Positions 1-9,470 of a stretch of DNA of 64,000 nucleotides are shown in pieces (position 1 is the first letter of the stretch; each line of letters opens with the position of its first letter). The translations under genes were made by a program, and so were the position numbers. Below the pieces are notes generated by a model. That model was not told where the DNA came from. It saw only the letters and a program-made list of their open reading frames with translations, and did not search any database. Source of the DNA: Trichobilharzia szidati (Eukaryota; Platyhelminthes; Trematoda; Strigeidida; Schistosomatidae); NCBI GenBank assembly GCA_944472155.2, contig OX235273.1, positions 85,554,793 through 85,618,792 of the forward strand. The letters run 5' to 3'.

Positions 1-479
1 TTTTTAAATTCTTGGTGTGAAATAAATGTCCTAAATTAAAATTGGTCTGTCTGTAAGAAATTCTTTCCGATGTATTCTGTTTTATTTCTTCAAGTTTTGA
101 TGTGAGATCTATTTTTGAAAAACTAATTACTACGAGTCTGTTGAAAACATTTGTAAAGCACAATGGAGTTACAAATTTGATAATAACAGGACGAATACGA
201 TTTGTGAGACAAACTTTGGGAGCTGAATGTCCTCACAAAATAGCGCGAAAGGGATGATAATGATAGTCACTAGTTGTAACAAATCTATACAGTGTAGGTA
301 AGGAAAATAAATAACTCACTTCAAAGTTGTGGAATGTATTTCACGATTAGCTGGCTAAAGGTTAGTATACACCGTGTGGAAAAATAGTCAATCCAGAGTG
401 AACTGTTTATCTTAAGATTATCAGTGTGTAAAATAAATGAAGTAGAGTCACACCGTAATGAATAATATCACTAATAATC

Positions 480-821
480 ATGGAACTGATCAATGCATTC
501 AAATGGAACTCACTCAGCCAGGTGACAGCTTATGGAGGCATTTCATCTAAAGTGGTGACAACCAATGGAGTCCATCAGGGATGCAAACTGTACCTATTTA
601 TGTTTCACTTCATTATAGATGCACAGATGGAATTGACCTTATGTGACTTCAGCATATTATGGAGTGAGTTGTTACCAGGGGAAAATCTTGTTGATTCAGA
701 GTATGAGAGTGATATTGTCCTTCTAGATGAAAACGTGGACAGAATACAGAATCTTTTGAACAGGTTAATCACGAATCTTCGAATGCGTGAAATGCAATTC
801 ATGCCTGTTAAATGTAACTGA
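480..821 (+). pseudogene. Non-LTR retrotransposon reverse transcriptase fragment (unit A)
   Basis: A 113-codon open stretch matches the palm region of schistosome non-LTR reverse transcriptases. It contains GVHQGC (normally GVRQGC), then VDSEYESDIVLLDE where the family has an EYADDIVLL-type catalytic box, then an MQFMPVKC motif near the end. The first catalytic Asp is Ser (YESD for YADD), so this copy is dead. No fingers, endonuclease or 3' end is recognisable around it. The element family is not certain. Flanks 1-479 and 822-1,960 hold nothing I can name. Confidence 0.6.
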
Positions 822-1959
822 GATGCTGCAGGAGTGGACTACACAGACTACTAGCTGAAAGATAGGGAGTGAAGTGGTAGAGCGTGTTGACCACTCCACC
901 TTTCTGAGGGGTGTCTGGAGAGAATGTTCTAAACGAATTGAAAACAATTTCACAAAATTTCATGAATAAGTGTTTAAAATCGGGAAAAAAATGCTTCACA
1001 CAGTTGCATTAAAGAAGAACTTCCTTATTCCACCACACTTCAAAACCGATGTAAACATTTCATAAAATAGTTGTCGACTAAATGCAGAGATCGTGTTGCT
1101 ATGGTAAAATTACAGCTGACTTTAAAACGTAGATAATGCTCATGAGAACATATTTGTATGTTAGACACATCGTATTATCTCCATTTTTATCTAATCTTTC
1201 ACATTTACTTGCAGTAGCGCGTACGCTAGAGAAAAAAGAAGGGGTCCTTCAGAAAGGAATCTGTGAACATGTATGAAACAAACTTGTCGGTAATAGGAAC
1301 TTTCATTCCACAACCACTTACATTTCCATGCAACTAACAATGAGTCACACTCTTTGTGTGATGAACAGGTAGGTGGAGCTGGGTTCAATTCAGTGACCCA
1401 GTAATCGGAATTCTAGAACCCGAACCAATAATCCACGGCTCAGCGTTGGTTTTCAGAGCAAGAGCACAGTTTATACTATTCGTAGATACATCGTTGACAC
1501 AGATGGTGTCGTCAAATCAAACACAAACTTTTGTGTGATAAATACACTATGGAGACAGCAGCAATTTCAAACTTCACCACAGTTTCTTTTGGAAATCAAA
1601 CCTCACTAGTTACCTTCAGAGGTTTTCCAATTCTTCTGTTACTCAGAGATATTGTGCTTGCTTTCTTGGTGCCATTTACTGAAGCAACACAAGTCGTTCA
1701 TTATAATCTGAATATTTTAGAATTTCTATGGAAACCGTGATGAAAATTCATGTCCAACGGTGGAATTCACAAATGATTACTTTAATTTTAGTCAGTGTCA
1801 GTTCGATCAATAACCAGTCAGAATCTGTATGGATCAAACTGATTCGTATCTGTGAGGTAAGCAGATCCACATTCTATGAGGTCATGTTGGATGTTAGGGA
1901 TGAAAAGAAGCAACGGTTGTGTTTGTGCTACAGTCTTGTTGACATTTCATAATAATGTG
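822..1959. other. Unit-conserved stretch with no recognisable gene (unit A)
   Basis: It is shared with B (32,153-33,295) and C (56,395-57,529). A frame from the ATG at 1,549 encodes about 63 hydrophobic residues. The same region is open for 147 codons in C only because of one extra base near 57,283, and C has GTG where A and B have that ATG. The frame is therefore not conserved and I do not call it a gene. Confidence 0.4.
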
Positions 1960-2080
1960 TATCTGAAATCCTAAGGTAAACCATGCTCACTGTGAGCCAT
2001 ATATTTTACCTCACAGTCATTACATGATATTTAACAGACTAGGTTATTCAATTTAATTGGCTTATTCAAATCTTTGAGCT
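1960..2080 (-). pseudogene. Old Penelope-like remnant, 3' piece (unit A, split by the Gypsy insertion)
   Basis: On the minus strand this encodes the LNKPIKLNNLVC and C-x2-C stretch that in Penelope-like elements joins the reverse transcriptase to the GIY-YIG endonuclease. The rest of the copy continues at 7,465 beyond the Gypsy element. The family assignment rests on weak similarity. Confidence 0.45.
2077..2080. repeat. Target site duplication AGCT, left of Gypsy
   Basis: AGCT here is repeated at 7,465-7,468. The empty sites in B (near 33,405) and C (near 57,637) have a single AGCT, which proves the insertion and its 4-bp duplication. Confidence 0.95.
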
Positions 2081-2368
2081 TGTTGTGCTGCTATATTTTG
2101 ACTAAACTAGAGTACACGTATATCCTAGTACTTCCTCGCGTTTATAATTGTGTGCTAACGTTGTGATTACTCGACGTCCACAACGTAATTCAAAAGGCAC
2201 TTGCGAAGGAATACGATAGTGTATTATTGCAGCAATCAAAATTCAAAAATCGAGCGAGCACAAAAGTATCAATTGTTAACATGCAAGATTTAGAGTAATA
2301 AACAAATCGAAGTACAATTACACAATGAAAGTATACTGCGATGATGAGTAATAAAACGGGTCACTACA
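2081..2368 (-). repeat. 3' LTR of the Gypsy element
   Basis: This 288-bp LTR lies downstream of pol on the minus strand. It is identical to the other LTR except at about 2,116 (c here, t in the 5' LTR). A TATAAA-like box lies on the minus strand at 2,141-2,146. LTR termini are TGTAGTG...CAACA on the element's coding strand. Confidence 0.95.
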
Positions 2369-2371
2369 ATA

Positions 2372-2379
2372 GCCCCTCC
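2372..2379 (-). other. Probable polypurine tract
   Basis: On the coding strand GGAGGGGC lies 3 bases before the 3' LTR, where plus-strand priming begins in LTR retrotransposons. It is short and interrupted by a pyrimidine, so this call rests mostly on position. Confidence 0.5.
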
Positions 2380-2701
2380 GTAGAATGCAGGTAAATGAAA
2401 TTTAGCTGTATTCGGAATGATATTGTAAATTACAATTACAGAAGAAATATATACGAGTTTCTGGTATGAAAACCGAATTGAGGATTTTAAGTTTTTGAGG
2501 TTTGATAATATAACTGTATATATGCAAAAATGTTAACAACTTCGAAACGAACCAAAATGTTTAGAAAGTTGTGCAAAATGTAACAATAAATCCAGAAAAA
2601 TTATTAGAATAATAATGGGGTTGTTATTGTAAGGAGTTACAGAATAGATTTATATCTTACATGCAGTTAATAGTACCGTAATAAGGTAGTATGGAAATGA
2701 A

Positions 2702-5700
2702 TTAGAAATAAATTGTCTGTACAAATCTTTGTGGCCAATGTACTCGTCTGCCTGATCTTGTGATTCTTTCTTTTTTGTTAGCCGGAATATCACCAGATTT
2801 TGAATCTTGAGATGATGTTGATTTGGGTAAACATTCAGTCACCTCTATTTCCATGAAAGCTGGTTTTACGCGATCGATGCTTACAATCTCGTGTTTTCCT
2901 CCGCGTTCGACAGTGATGATTTTGCTTGTTCTGCTTATTACTTTGAATGGTCCGTCATAAGGTGGTTGAAGTGGTTTCCTTACACCGTCGTGTCGTATGA
3001 AAACATGCGTGCAATTTTCTAGTTTTTCAGGCATGTATGCTTGGTTGAGCTGATGTCGCGGTGGGTGATATCTTAAAAGGCTCATATGTTGTCTCAGTTG
3101 TTGTACAAAAGTAGTTTCGTCAGCTGGAACTTCAGTGGCTGGGTTGAAATATTCTCCAGGTAGTCGTAAAGTAGTTCCATAAACTAATTCTGCTGGACAA
3201 CATTTGATATCTTGTTTTATTGTCGAACGTATTCCAAGAAGTACAAGAGGTAATTTATCGCTCCACTTATCATCGTCCTTCACTGCCATCAATGATGCTT
3301 TCAGTTGACGATGAAATCTCTCCACTAAGCCGTTTGAACTGGGATGATATGCAGTAGTACGTATACGTTTGATTCCCAGTAGTTCTGTGAGTTGTTGGAA
3401 TAAATGGCTTTCGAATTGGGCACCTCTGTCTGTAGTAATAATGGTGGGCACTCCGAAGTTGGAAATCCAATTTTGTATGATGCTCTTTGCAACAGTTTCA
3501 GCAGAAATATCAGGTAAGGGACAAGCTACTGGCCATCTCGTAAATCTGTCAATACACGTTAAAATGTACGTAAAGCCATTAGATGGTGGTAACGGTCCAA
3601 CGATGTCAATGTGTATGTGTTGGAACCTACCATCAGGTTCTGGAAACTGGCCATTAGGCGAAACTGTATGTCGTTGTACTTTTGACTTTTGGCAGGCTAA
3701 ACATGATCTGGCCCACTGTTTAATCTCCCGATTCATATTCGGCCATACATATCGGTCACTTATCAGTTTAACTGTTGCTCGGATGCCAGGGTGAGAAATG
3801 CCATGTATTTTGGAAAAAACTGATCTTCGCATTTCTAGTGGGACAAAAGGGCGCGGTTTACCTTTGGAAACATCACACGTAATAATTAGGCCTTCATCAA
3901 GCATAACATCTTGCAAACGTAAGGAAGTACTCGTGCTATTTTTTATTCTTTTCAGATCCTCGTCCATAGTTTGCAGTCTAGCCATATTTTTAAGATCAAA
4001 CTGGTCTTTTTCTAAGGTATTTATATGGATGCGGGATAACGCATCTGCTACCTCGTTTTTATGTCCTTTTATGAATCTAATATCTGAAGTGAACTGAGAA
4101 ATGAACTCGAGGTGTCGGAGTTCTCTTGGCGAGTACTTGTCGTGCTTTGCATTCATGGCCTTGGTTAGTGGTTTGTGGTCTGTGTAGATGGTAAACGGTA
4201 TTCCTTCTACCATATGACGAAAATGTTTAACAGCAAGATAGACTGCTAGTAATTCTCTACTGAATGCACTATATCTTGATTGAGTGGCGTCTAGACGTTT
4301 GGAGAAAAAGGAGAGAGGTTGCCATTTCCCAGCAGAAAATTGTTGAAGAACTGCACCGACGGCGACGTCTGATGCATCTGTCATAATCGCTATAGGAGCG
4401 TTGACGTCACGACGTACTAGTAAAGTTTCTGAGCTTAGAGTTTGTTTCAGCTTTTCAAATGCCTCGATTGCTGAAGTACTCATGTGCAGCGATTTTGCAT
4501 GACCTTTTAGTAAATCTGTCAGAGGTTGGGCCAGCTGTGCACAGTGAGGAATGAAACGGCGATAAAAATTGACGAGACCAAGAAATCTGCGTAACTTTTT
4601 GAAGGAATCTGGAATCGGGTATTCTTTTATGACTTGCAGCTGTTCTGCTATTGGTCGAATGCCTTGATTGTCTACCTGATGTCCCAAAAATTTTATAGTT
4701 TTCTTACCGAATTCACATTTACTTGGTTTAATGACAATTCCATATTCGGCTAAACGTTTAAAGAGTGTTTCTAAGTGATGTTGGTGCTCCTCAGGGGATT
4801 TACTTGCAACCAGTATATCATCGATATAAGCGTAAGTGAATGGGAGGCCGTGCAATACCTGGTCAATGAATCTCTGAAATGTTTGAGCTGCGTTAGTCAA
4901 GCCAAATGGTAGGCGGACGAACTCGAATAAGCCAAAAGGAGTGGTTACCGCCGTTTTAGGGATGTCCTTGGGCTCGACCGGTATATGGTAGTATGCACGA
5001 ACGAGGTCAATTTTGGAAAATATCTGAGCACCTGCCATGTTATGGAAAAAATCGTGGATGTGCGGAATTGGGTATCTATCTGCTATCGTCTGCTTATTTA
5101 AAGCTCGGTAATCTCCACATGGTCGTATCTCTGTTGAGTTTTTCTTTGGTACCATATGCAGTGGTGATGACCATGGGCTGTTTGACGGTCGTATTATTCC
5201 TAGATCCAATAATCTGTTGAACTCTGCTTTTGCTATTTGCATTTTAGCTGGATCTAAACGACGTGGTTTTGCTGAGACCGGTGGACCTTTAGTTACAATA
5301 TGGTGTGTTACGTTGTGTTTGAGAGAGGCTGTGGAGTAATCGCTCTGTGTCAGTTCAGGAAATTTCTTTAGCAAAATATCGTACCTGGATAATTGATCTG
5401 TTGTGGCTACTATCAAGCGAATACTCTCGACATCTGTGGAGATGCCTGAAATCGATAGTTTACGACTGCTATCTATCAATCTATGGTGACTAGAGTCAAC
5501 TAGCAATTCGTAGTGTTGAAGAAAATCTATTCCAATGATAGGAAAGGTTACGTCGGCGACTACGAACTCCCACTCAAATGGTGTACTGCATCCAAAATTA
5601 AGTTTTTGTCTCCGAGTTCCAAACGTTTTTATGGTAGAATTGTTCGCAGCCTTGAGAACTAATGCTGGGTTTGGTTGTAAGCGTTCGTTGGGTGTTGGGG

Positions 5701-5917
5701 GAACTACACTAATTTCTGCACCGGTATCTACCAGGAATTGTGCCCCCGTTGTTTTGTCTGTCACCCTGAATAGACGGCTGTGGGACGTGTGTTGGCCAGC
5801 GACCGCAGTCGTCACCGACCGCCGGCCTTTTCGTTTCCCAACGCCACCGTTTGTTGGAAAGCACAAGGTTGCGTGCACCGTTTTGCGTGTACTCCAAATT
5901 TGCGATGATACCAGCAT
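2702..5917 (-). CDS. pol: Gypsy pol polyprotein (protease, reverse transcriptase, RNase H, integrase)
   Basis: A 1,071-residue uninterrupted frame. The aspartic protease active site is DTG at 64-66. The reverse transcriptase has the first catalytic Asp in KIDLVRAYY (D304) and the YIDD box at 364-367. RNase H has D514, E555 and D580. The integrase has an H705/H709/C739/C742 zinc finger, then D771, D830 and E866, giving the DD35E spacing. A GPY-like chromodomain was not seen. The first ATG at 5,917 lies inside the gag overlap, and a TAG sits 18 bases upstream of it in this frame. Pol is more likely made by -1 frameshifting at 5,839-5,833 than from its own ATG. All catalytic residues are present, so the enzyme set looks functional. 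Confidence 0.95.
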   Translation of the reverse strand: MLVSSQIWSTRKTVHATLCFPTNGGVGKRKGRRSVTTAVAGQHTSHSRLFRVTDKTTGAQFLVDTGAEISVVPPTPNERLQPNPALVLKAANNSTIKTFGTRRQKLNFGCSTPFEWEFVVADVTFPIIGIDFLQHYELLVDSSHHRLIDSSRKLSISGISTDVESIRLIVATTDQLSRYDILLKKFPELTQSDYSTASLKHNVTHHIVTKGPPVSAKPRRLDPAKMQIAKAEFNRLLDLGIIRPSNSPWSSPLHMVPKKNSTEIRPCGDYRALNKQTIADRYPIPHIHDFFHNMAGAQIFSKIDLVRAYYHIPVEPKDIPKTAVTTPFGLFEFVRLPFGLTNAAQTFQRFIDQVLHGLPFTYAYIDDILVASKSPEEHQHHLETLFKRLAEYGIVIKPSKCEFGKKTIKFLGHQVDNQGIRPIAEQLQVIKEYPIPDSFKKLRRFLGLVNFYRRFIPHCAQLAQPLTDLLKGHAKSLHMSTSAIEAFEKLKQTLSSETLLVRRDVNAPIAIMTDASDVAVGAVLQQFSAGKWQPLSFFSKRLDATQSRYSAFSRELLAVYLAVKHFRHMVEGIPFTIYTDHKPLTKAMNAKHDKYSPRELRHLEFISQFTSDIRFIKGHKNEVADALSRIHINTLEKDQFDLKNMARLQTMDEDLKRIKNSTSTSLRLQDVMLDEGLIITCDVSKGKPRPFVPLEMRRSVFSKIHGISHPGIRATVKLISDRYVWPNMNREIKQWARSCLACQKSKVQRHTVSPNGQFPEPDGRFQHIHIDIVGPLPPSNGFTYILTCIDRFTRWPVACPLPDISAETVAKSIIQNWISNFGVPTIITTDRGAQFESHLFQQLTELLGIKRIRTTAYHPSSNGLVERFHRQLKASLMAVKDDDKWSDKLPLVLLGIRSTIKQDIKCCPAELVYGTTLRLPGEYFNPATEVPADETTFVQQLRQHMSLLRYHPPRHQLNQAYMPEKLENCTHVFIRHDGVRKPLQPPYDGPFKVISRTSKIITVERGGKHEIVSIDRVKPAFMEIEVTECLPKSTSSQDSKSGDIPANKKERITRSGRRVHWPQRFVQTIYF
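5794..5839 (-). promoter_or_regulatory. Programmed -1 ribosomal frameshift signal, gag to pol
   Basis: On the minus strand GGGAAAC (5,839-5,833) sits in the exact gag register G_GGA_AAC. It is followed by the 5-nt spacer GAAAA and then a stem with GGCCGGCG (5,827-5,820) pairing to CGCTGGCC (5,801-5,794): eight pairs with a single G-U. A GUCG-GUGA-CGAC hairpin nests inside it. The gag stop TGA (5,814-5,812) falls in that inner loop. A slip of one base leads directly into the pol frame. Heptamer, spacer and stem are all at the distances known for retroviral -1 sites. Confidence 0.8.
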
Positions 5918-6684
5918 ATATTCTGTTGTAAGCTATATTTACGCATATTGCGTGAGTGGCTACGCTGTCTTCTGTACGTTGTGGTAGGTTGTCTATTAAC
6001 CCTCATTGCCATTAATTGCTCAGTGAGCACGTCGATTTTACGTTCTAAGGCTTCTATGCGTTCGTTTGACGTTTTGTCGACTCTGATGGCTTCTGCTTTA
6101 TTCAGTCGTTCTATCGTGATAACTTTATCTGGTATTCTGCTAGTGGAAGCGACAGATTGAGGTGTTGACCTCTCGTACATGCGATCCGCGATTTCGGTGA
6201 GCCTTTCTATGTCAATGTCGTCGTCTCCGAAAGCAAGAACCTGCTGGATGTTTTCAGGAAGTCGTCGCAGCCAGATTTGGTAAAAGAGACGTTTATCGAT
6301 TTCTCTTCCTGCAACTAGGCTTTGCATATGCCTCATGAGTTGCGATGGGGTTTTATCACCTAACTCAACATTACTTAACAGGCGATCGAGTGCTTGCCTA
6401 TCCGAAAGCGAAGTGCATCGTAGTACCTCTTCCTTCAACTTGTCGAAAGGCGCTTCTGTGCTGGGGTGGACGATGTATTGCCGTACCTGCTCGGCGACTT
6501 CGTCTGGTAGTACTGTACTCAAAATGCCAAATTTAGCTGTCTGTGACGTGAGCTTATTGCTAGCCAAATAATGCTCCAGTCGTGCAAACCAAAGATGAGG
6601 GTCTCTGGGCTTAAAAACTGGTACAGTAAGAGAAATAGTACTAACAGATCCCAGCTCTAAGTTATCAGAGGTATTGGAAGACAT
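5812..6684 (-). CDS. gag: Gypsy gag (capsid-like protein with C-H-C-C zinc knuckle)
   Basis: A 290-residue frame from a clear ATG at 6,684 to TGA at 5,812. The middle carries the Gypsy gag-type region [17 protein letters not shown] (about 24-40) and a charged, probably coiled-coil stretch at about 193-228. It ends in an Arg-rich segment (about 238-248) and the knuckle C257-x2-H260-x9-C270-x3-C274, which should bind zinc and the element RNA. The order Cys-His-Cys-Cys differs from the usual CCHC and is known in the CsRn1 clade. The product would assemble the particles in which reverse transcription occurs. Its last 106 bases overlap pol. There is no stop or frameshift, so the gene looks intact. 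Confidence 0.93.
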   Translation of the reverse strand: MSSNTSDNLELGSVSTISLTVPVFKPRDPHLWFARLEHYLASNKLTSQTAKFGILSTVLPDEVAEQVRQYIVHPSTEAPFDKLKEEVLRCTSLSDRQALDRLLSNVELGDKTPSQLMRHMQSLVAGREIDKRLFYQIWLRRLPENIQQVLAFGDDDIDIERLTEIADRMYERSTPQSVASTSRIPDKVITIERLNKAEAIRVDKTSNERIEALERKIDVLTEQLMAMRVNRQPTTTYRRQRSHSRNMRKYSLQQNICWYHRKFGVHAKRCTQPCAFQQTVALGNEKAGGR

Positions 6685-6905
6685 GTTACAATTCGTAAAA
6701 AAAATGGTTTAAGAGTAGCAAAATAGCAAAATTTGTGCACACTAAGAATACGGCAAAATAAAATAAAAAAGCATACAATGCAGGTGCTTACCACAAATTA
6801 CTGCAGGTTGTGCTATGAGCAAACACAAAAATGAGTTCGGGATATCTAATAAATATATAGATCCACGAAGGTTAAAGTTTTATTAATCCAACAAGTGTAA
6901 CGACG

Positions 6906-6980
6906 CGTCGAGGTCAAAAAGTCGTCGTCGAGGTCAGCAAGTTGTCGTCGGGGTCAGCAAGTTATCGTCGGGCTCACCAA
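6906..6980 (-). repeat. 20-bp tandem repeats in the Gypsy leader that duplicate the primer-site motif
   Basis: On the plus strand three and a half copies of a 20-bp unit start with cgtcg at 6,906, 6,926, 6,946 and 6,966. The last copy is the primer binding site itself. The copy at 6,946 reads cgtcggggtca, which fits a tRNA-Trp 3' end over 11 bases but lacks the CCA end. Confidence 0.75.
6966..6979 (-). other. Primer binding site, tRNA-Trp-like
   Basis: On the coding strand TGGTGAGCCCGACG begins two bases after the 5' LTR. From general knowledge the tRNA-Trp 3' end is CGUCGGGGUCACCA, so the fit is 13 of 14. CsRn1-clade elements are known to prime from tRNA-Trp, which agrees with the gag knuckle. 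Confidence 0.75.
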
Positions 6981-7218
6981 TTGTTGTGCTGCTATATTTT
7001 GACTAAACTAGAGTACACGTATATCTTAGTACTTCCTCGCGTTTATAATTGTGTGCTAACGTTGTGATTACTCGACGTCCACAACGTAATTCAAAAGGCA
7101 CTTGCGAAGGAATACGATAGTGTATTATTGCAGCAATCAAAATTCAAAAATCGAGCGAGCACAAAAGTATCAATTGTTAACATGCAAGATTTAGAGTAAT
7201 AAACAAATCGAAGTACAA

Positions 7219-7406
7219 GTATTGGTTTTGTAGGGATTTGGTTTGATTGCATGGAGGGTTTCATCATGAGCTGACATCAGTTAGAGAACCACTGGAAAAC
7301 CAGCTGGGAGTACAGGACAGCTGTTTCGTCCTAGTTTGGGACTCTTCAGCAGTACGCGCCCGCCGGGATTCGAACCCAGGACCTTCTGGTTACGAGGCTA
7401 GCTCGT
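7219..7406 (-). mobile_element. tRNA-derived SINE with a hammerhead ribozyme, inserted in the 5' LTR
   Basis: The 188-bp insert is flanked by agtacaa duplications. Read on the minus strand it starts with a tRNA-like head whose B box GGGTTCGAATCCC lies at 7,377-7,365. It continues through a complete hammerhead core (7,355-7,310) and ends with a tail shared by many fragments in this window (for example 13,193-13,302, 18,060-18,140 and 20,790-20,880). Because it sits inside a nearly identical LTR pair it is one of the youngest insertions here. It is related in design to schistosome SM-alpha but is a different sequence. Confidence 0.8.
7310..7355 (-). ncRNA. Hammerhead ribozyme, full conserved core
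   Basis: On the minus strand CUGAAGA (7,349-7,343, fits CUGANGA) is followed by stem II GUCC/GGAC with a 7-nt loop, then GAAA (7,327-7,324). Stem III is the palindrome ACAGCUGU, a 3-bp stem with a 2-nt loop, and the cleavage-site C is at 7,316. Stem I pairs GUACUG (7,355-7,350) with CUGUAC (7,315-7,310), with one U-U mismatch. The short palindromic stem III is the SM-alpha design, which is known to favour dimer cleavage. Cleavage is predicted between 7,316 and 7,315. Confidence 0.75.
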
Positions 7407-7464
7407 AGTACAATTACACAATGAAAGTATACTGCGATGATGAGTAATAAAACGGGTCACTACA

Positions 7465-7468
7465 AGCT
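7465..7468. repeat. Target site duplication AGCT, right of Gypsy
   Basis: Second copy of the AGCT at 2,077-2,080. Sequence resumes as in units B and C with gacttcattta. Confidence 0.95.
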
Positions 7469-7960
7469 GACTTCATTTATCTCTGAACGAATTCATAGGT
7501 TTGATTGCCTCCTTCACACCAGTCCAGTCGAAAATCCTGTATACGTTTTTGAATGCATCTTCTGTATACGGAAATAGTATTGATGGCTCCAGTTCAGAAC
7601 ATTTTTGAACATTGTGAGTACTATTTGAAGTCTTTCTCTTCTAAATTAACGGTCGTGAATAGTGACCTAATGGTGATAATTGCCTCAGCATTCTGATTTT
7701 TATGTTTCAATTTTTCGAAAAGATGTTCAAACTGCTGGTTCGACAATCCAAACCTTTGGATAAACCCGCCTTTGTTGAAATGAACTGAAATGATTTAAGA
7801 GACGTCTCTGACAGCGGTTATGGATGATGCAGGTTCGAATTTCAGAATGGACATGAGCTCCGTCAAGGTTTCAGATACGCCTTGCTGTCAAGTGCCAAAT
7901 AGCACGAAAGGTAGGTCCAAGGCTCCCTTCCGGTTGTCTCCAACCATCTTCAAGCAGTCG
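7469..7960 (-). pseudogene. Old Penelope-like remnant, main piece (unit A)
   Basis: Minus-strand translation gives FKNVYRIFDWTGVKEAIKP followed by MNSFRDK, the late RT-to-linker part of a Penelope-like protein. Further upstream comes a stretch with SLIISVHFNKGGF. Several stops and frame changes are present. It is the same copy as 33,296-33,905 and 57,530-58,137, so it predates the unit duplication. Confidence 0.45.
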
Positions 7961-8349
7961 AGGGAAATTCCAAATTTTCGACAAAAATGAAATAAAATGT
8001 TTATATTACTTATACCGTTGGAATAGTTTGAGTTTCTTAACACAAATTTCTCGAAATGACTTATCAGGTCACTCTGCACACTTGAAAATTATCTTTATAA
8101 ATATTTTGTTCCTGTAATTCATTTGAACGGAAAACTCAACACAATTTTTGACACAGAATGACTTCAGTTAACTTCATGCACCCTAACACGTGGAAACGAC
8201 TTGAACATTTTGAATCAGTGATGAATAAGCAACTATCAACATTTATTTACTAACATTGAAACTGTGAAGAAGATTAAGTCTTTCAAACAATTTAAAAACT
8301 ACAGAAATTTACTGCCTAACTTTGGGTTGTTAAAGAAAAAGTTTCAAGA
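7961..8349. other. Unrecognised unit sequence
   Basis: AT-rich sequence shared with B (33,906-34,299) and C (60,131-60,539). I see no gene or motif in it. Confidence 0.3.
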
Positions 8350-9470
8350 ACTAGATATTCATTTATTCTTTGTTGCCTGTCAAGGAATGCACTCTGAAAT
8401 ATGAGGGCCCAAAATATTTGAATCTCTTCGCTCTTTGCATTCCGGAGGGGGACATAAGGCTTTCAGTACACATCCATTGCATTCTGTCAGCATTATCAGC
8501 CAACTGTACGACTTTCTACAAATCCTCATTTCTCCTTCACATGATCTACTTATCTCATTCATATGCCATTGGATGGCTCGGTGTGTCAAATCCGTTTTCA
8601 TTTCCTTCAGTATATTTGTTGGGCACTACGGGTGTTTCGTGTTACTCATCCATTTTGGCTGGTCATCTGAACTTACGTATCGAGGCAGTTGAAGCAGGTG
8701 TTGACGAAAGTCTGAAGCTGACTGTTGGAAATGCTTTCAAGCGATGCACGTGCCAAGTCTGTAAACCATACTGTAGCACTGATTTGACATCAGTGTTGAA
8801 ATTTCCTGTTATTCCTTGTATTAAATGTTGTGAATCTCTACGCCAAATTGGCTCAATAGAAGTGAACTGGCCATCACTGACATCCTCATCTATGCTGTCT
8901 GTTGTTGAGAAGATGCTTCCTTCTTCCTTTGTTCGAAACTGACATTTGTTGTTTTTGTTGTTGTTGTTGGTTGAATATCTTCGTCACCTCTGTCTTCTCT
9001 GTGTTCCGTTTACTCTCTGTCTTCGCTACCTCCTTCTCCAACTTTTCATTTCGCCTGTAAATTTTTGACATTGCCAACTTCAGGAATAAATCATGTACGA
9101 AATCCAAATCTCCTGAGGTATCTTCGACAATCCAACGTATGTTTATCTTTTCTATCCTCAAAGCCTCCCTAACAATCCAGTTAAGCATTGTCTGTAAGCT
9201 CATCGTCGATAGTAGACAGTCTTGTCTTTCTTCTATTTTCACTTCAATAGCTTCAAGAAGATTACCATTGTGAACAGCTTTACATGTGGCATCACCATAC
9301 AGCTTTCAATGAAGCTTATAAATCTTCATGACACTTCATAGTACGGAAGCATTTGCCAAATTATTTTGTGCCCCACTCCGTCAAATGTGACTTCAAAGTT
9401 GATGAGGTTTATGCAGAGTTAATTGCTACTACAGGCTGTGTTCGATGATGATGAGTAATGTTGCCGTTCA
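8350..9470 (-). pseudogene. SR2-like RTE retrotransposon remnant (unit A)
   Basis: On the minus strand, from high to low coordinates, there is a FEVKTGVRQGC-like region (about 9,240), then GDLDFVHDL (about 9,110) in place of the RTE catalytic EDLDFADDL. A KTEVTKIFNQQQQQK tract follows (about 8,950), then a piece with IEPIWRR and FNTDVKSVLQYG, and finally a Trp-poor C-terminal tail. The Gln run is encoded by the (ttg)n at 8,945-8,968. Frames shift several times and the catalytic box is mutated, so this is a fossil. Confidence 0.65.

Larger units (their letters stand above)
2081..7464 (-). mobile_element. Gypsy-type LTR retrotransposon, CsRn1/Boudicca-like, apparently full length
   Basis: The element is 5,384 bp and runs TG...CA end to end inside a 4-bp AGCT target duplication. 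It has two LTRs, a tRNA-Trp-like primer binding site, a purine tract, and intact gag and pol frames overlapping in the -1 register. Gag carries a C-x2-H-x9-C-x3-C knuckle, the unusual C-H-C-C form that I recall as typical of the CsRn1 clade (CsRn1, Kabuki, Boudicca). Pol is ordered protease, reverse transcriptase, RNase H, integrase. The LTRs differ by one base in 288 once a later 195-bp SINE insertion is removed. The same site is empty in B and C, so it inserted after the tandem duplication. It could still be active. There is no envelope-like third frame. Confidence 0.95.
6982..7464 (-). repeat. 5' LTR of the Gypsy element, interrupted by a SINE
   Basis: 483 bp, made of the 288-bp LTR plus a 188-bp insertion and its 7-bp target duplication (agtacaa at 7,212-7,218 and 7,407-7,413). 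The promoter region of the LTR is otherwise intact, but the SINE separates the 5' end of the LTR from its TATA-like box (7,042-7,047), which may reduce transcription. Confidence 0.93.

Noticed and set aside
3369..4097. Plus-strand frames inside 2,702-5,987
   Set aside because: Shadows of the minus-strand Gypsy pol gene.
6906..6980. CRISPR-like array
   Set aside because: The repeats are 20 bp without spacers, sit in a retrotransposon leader, and the genome is animal.
8370..8942. 190-codon plus-strand frame
   Set aside because: It lies antisense to the SR2-like RTE remnant, which explains the region better.
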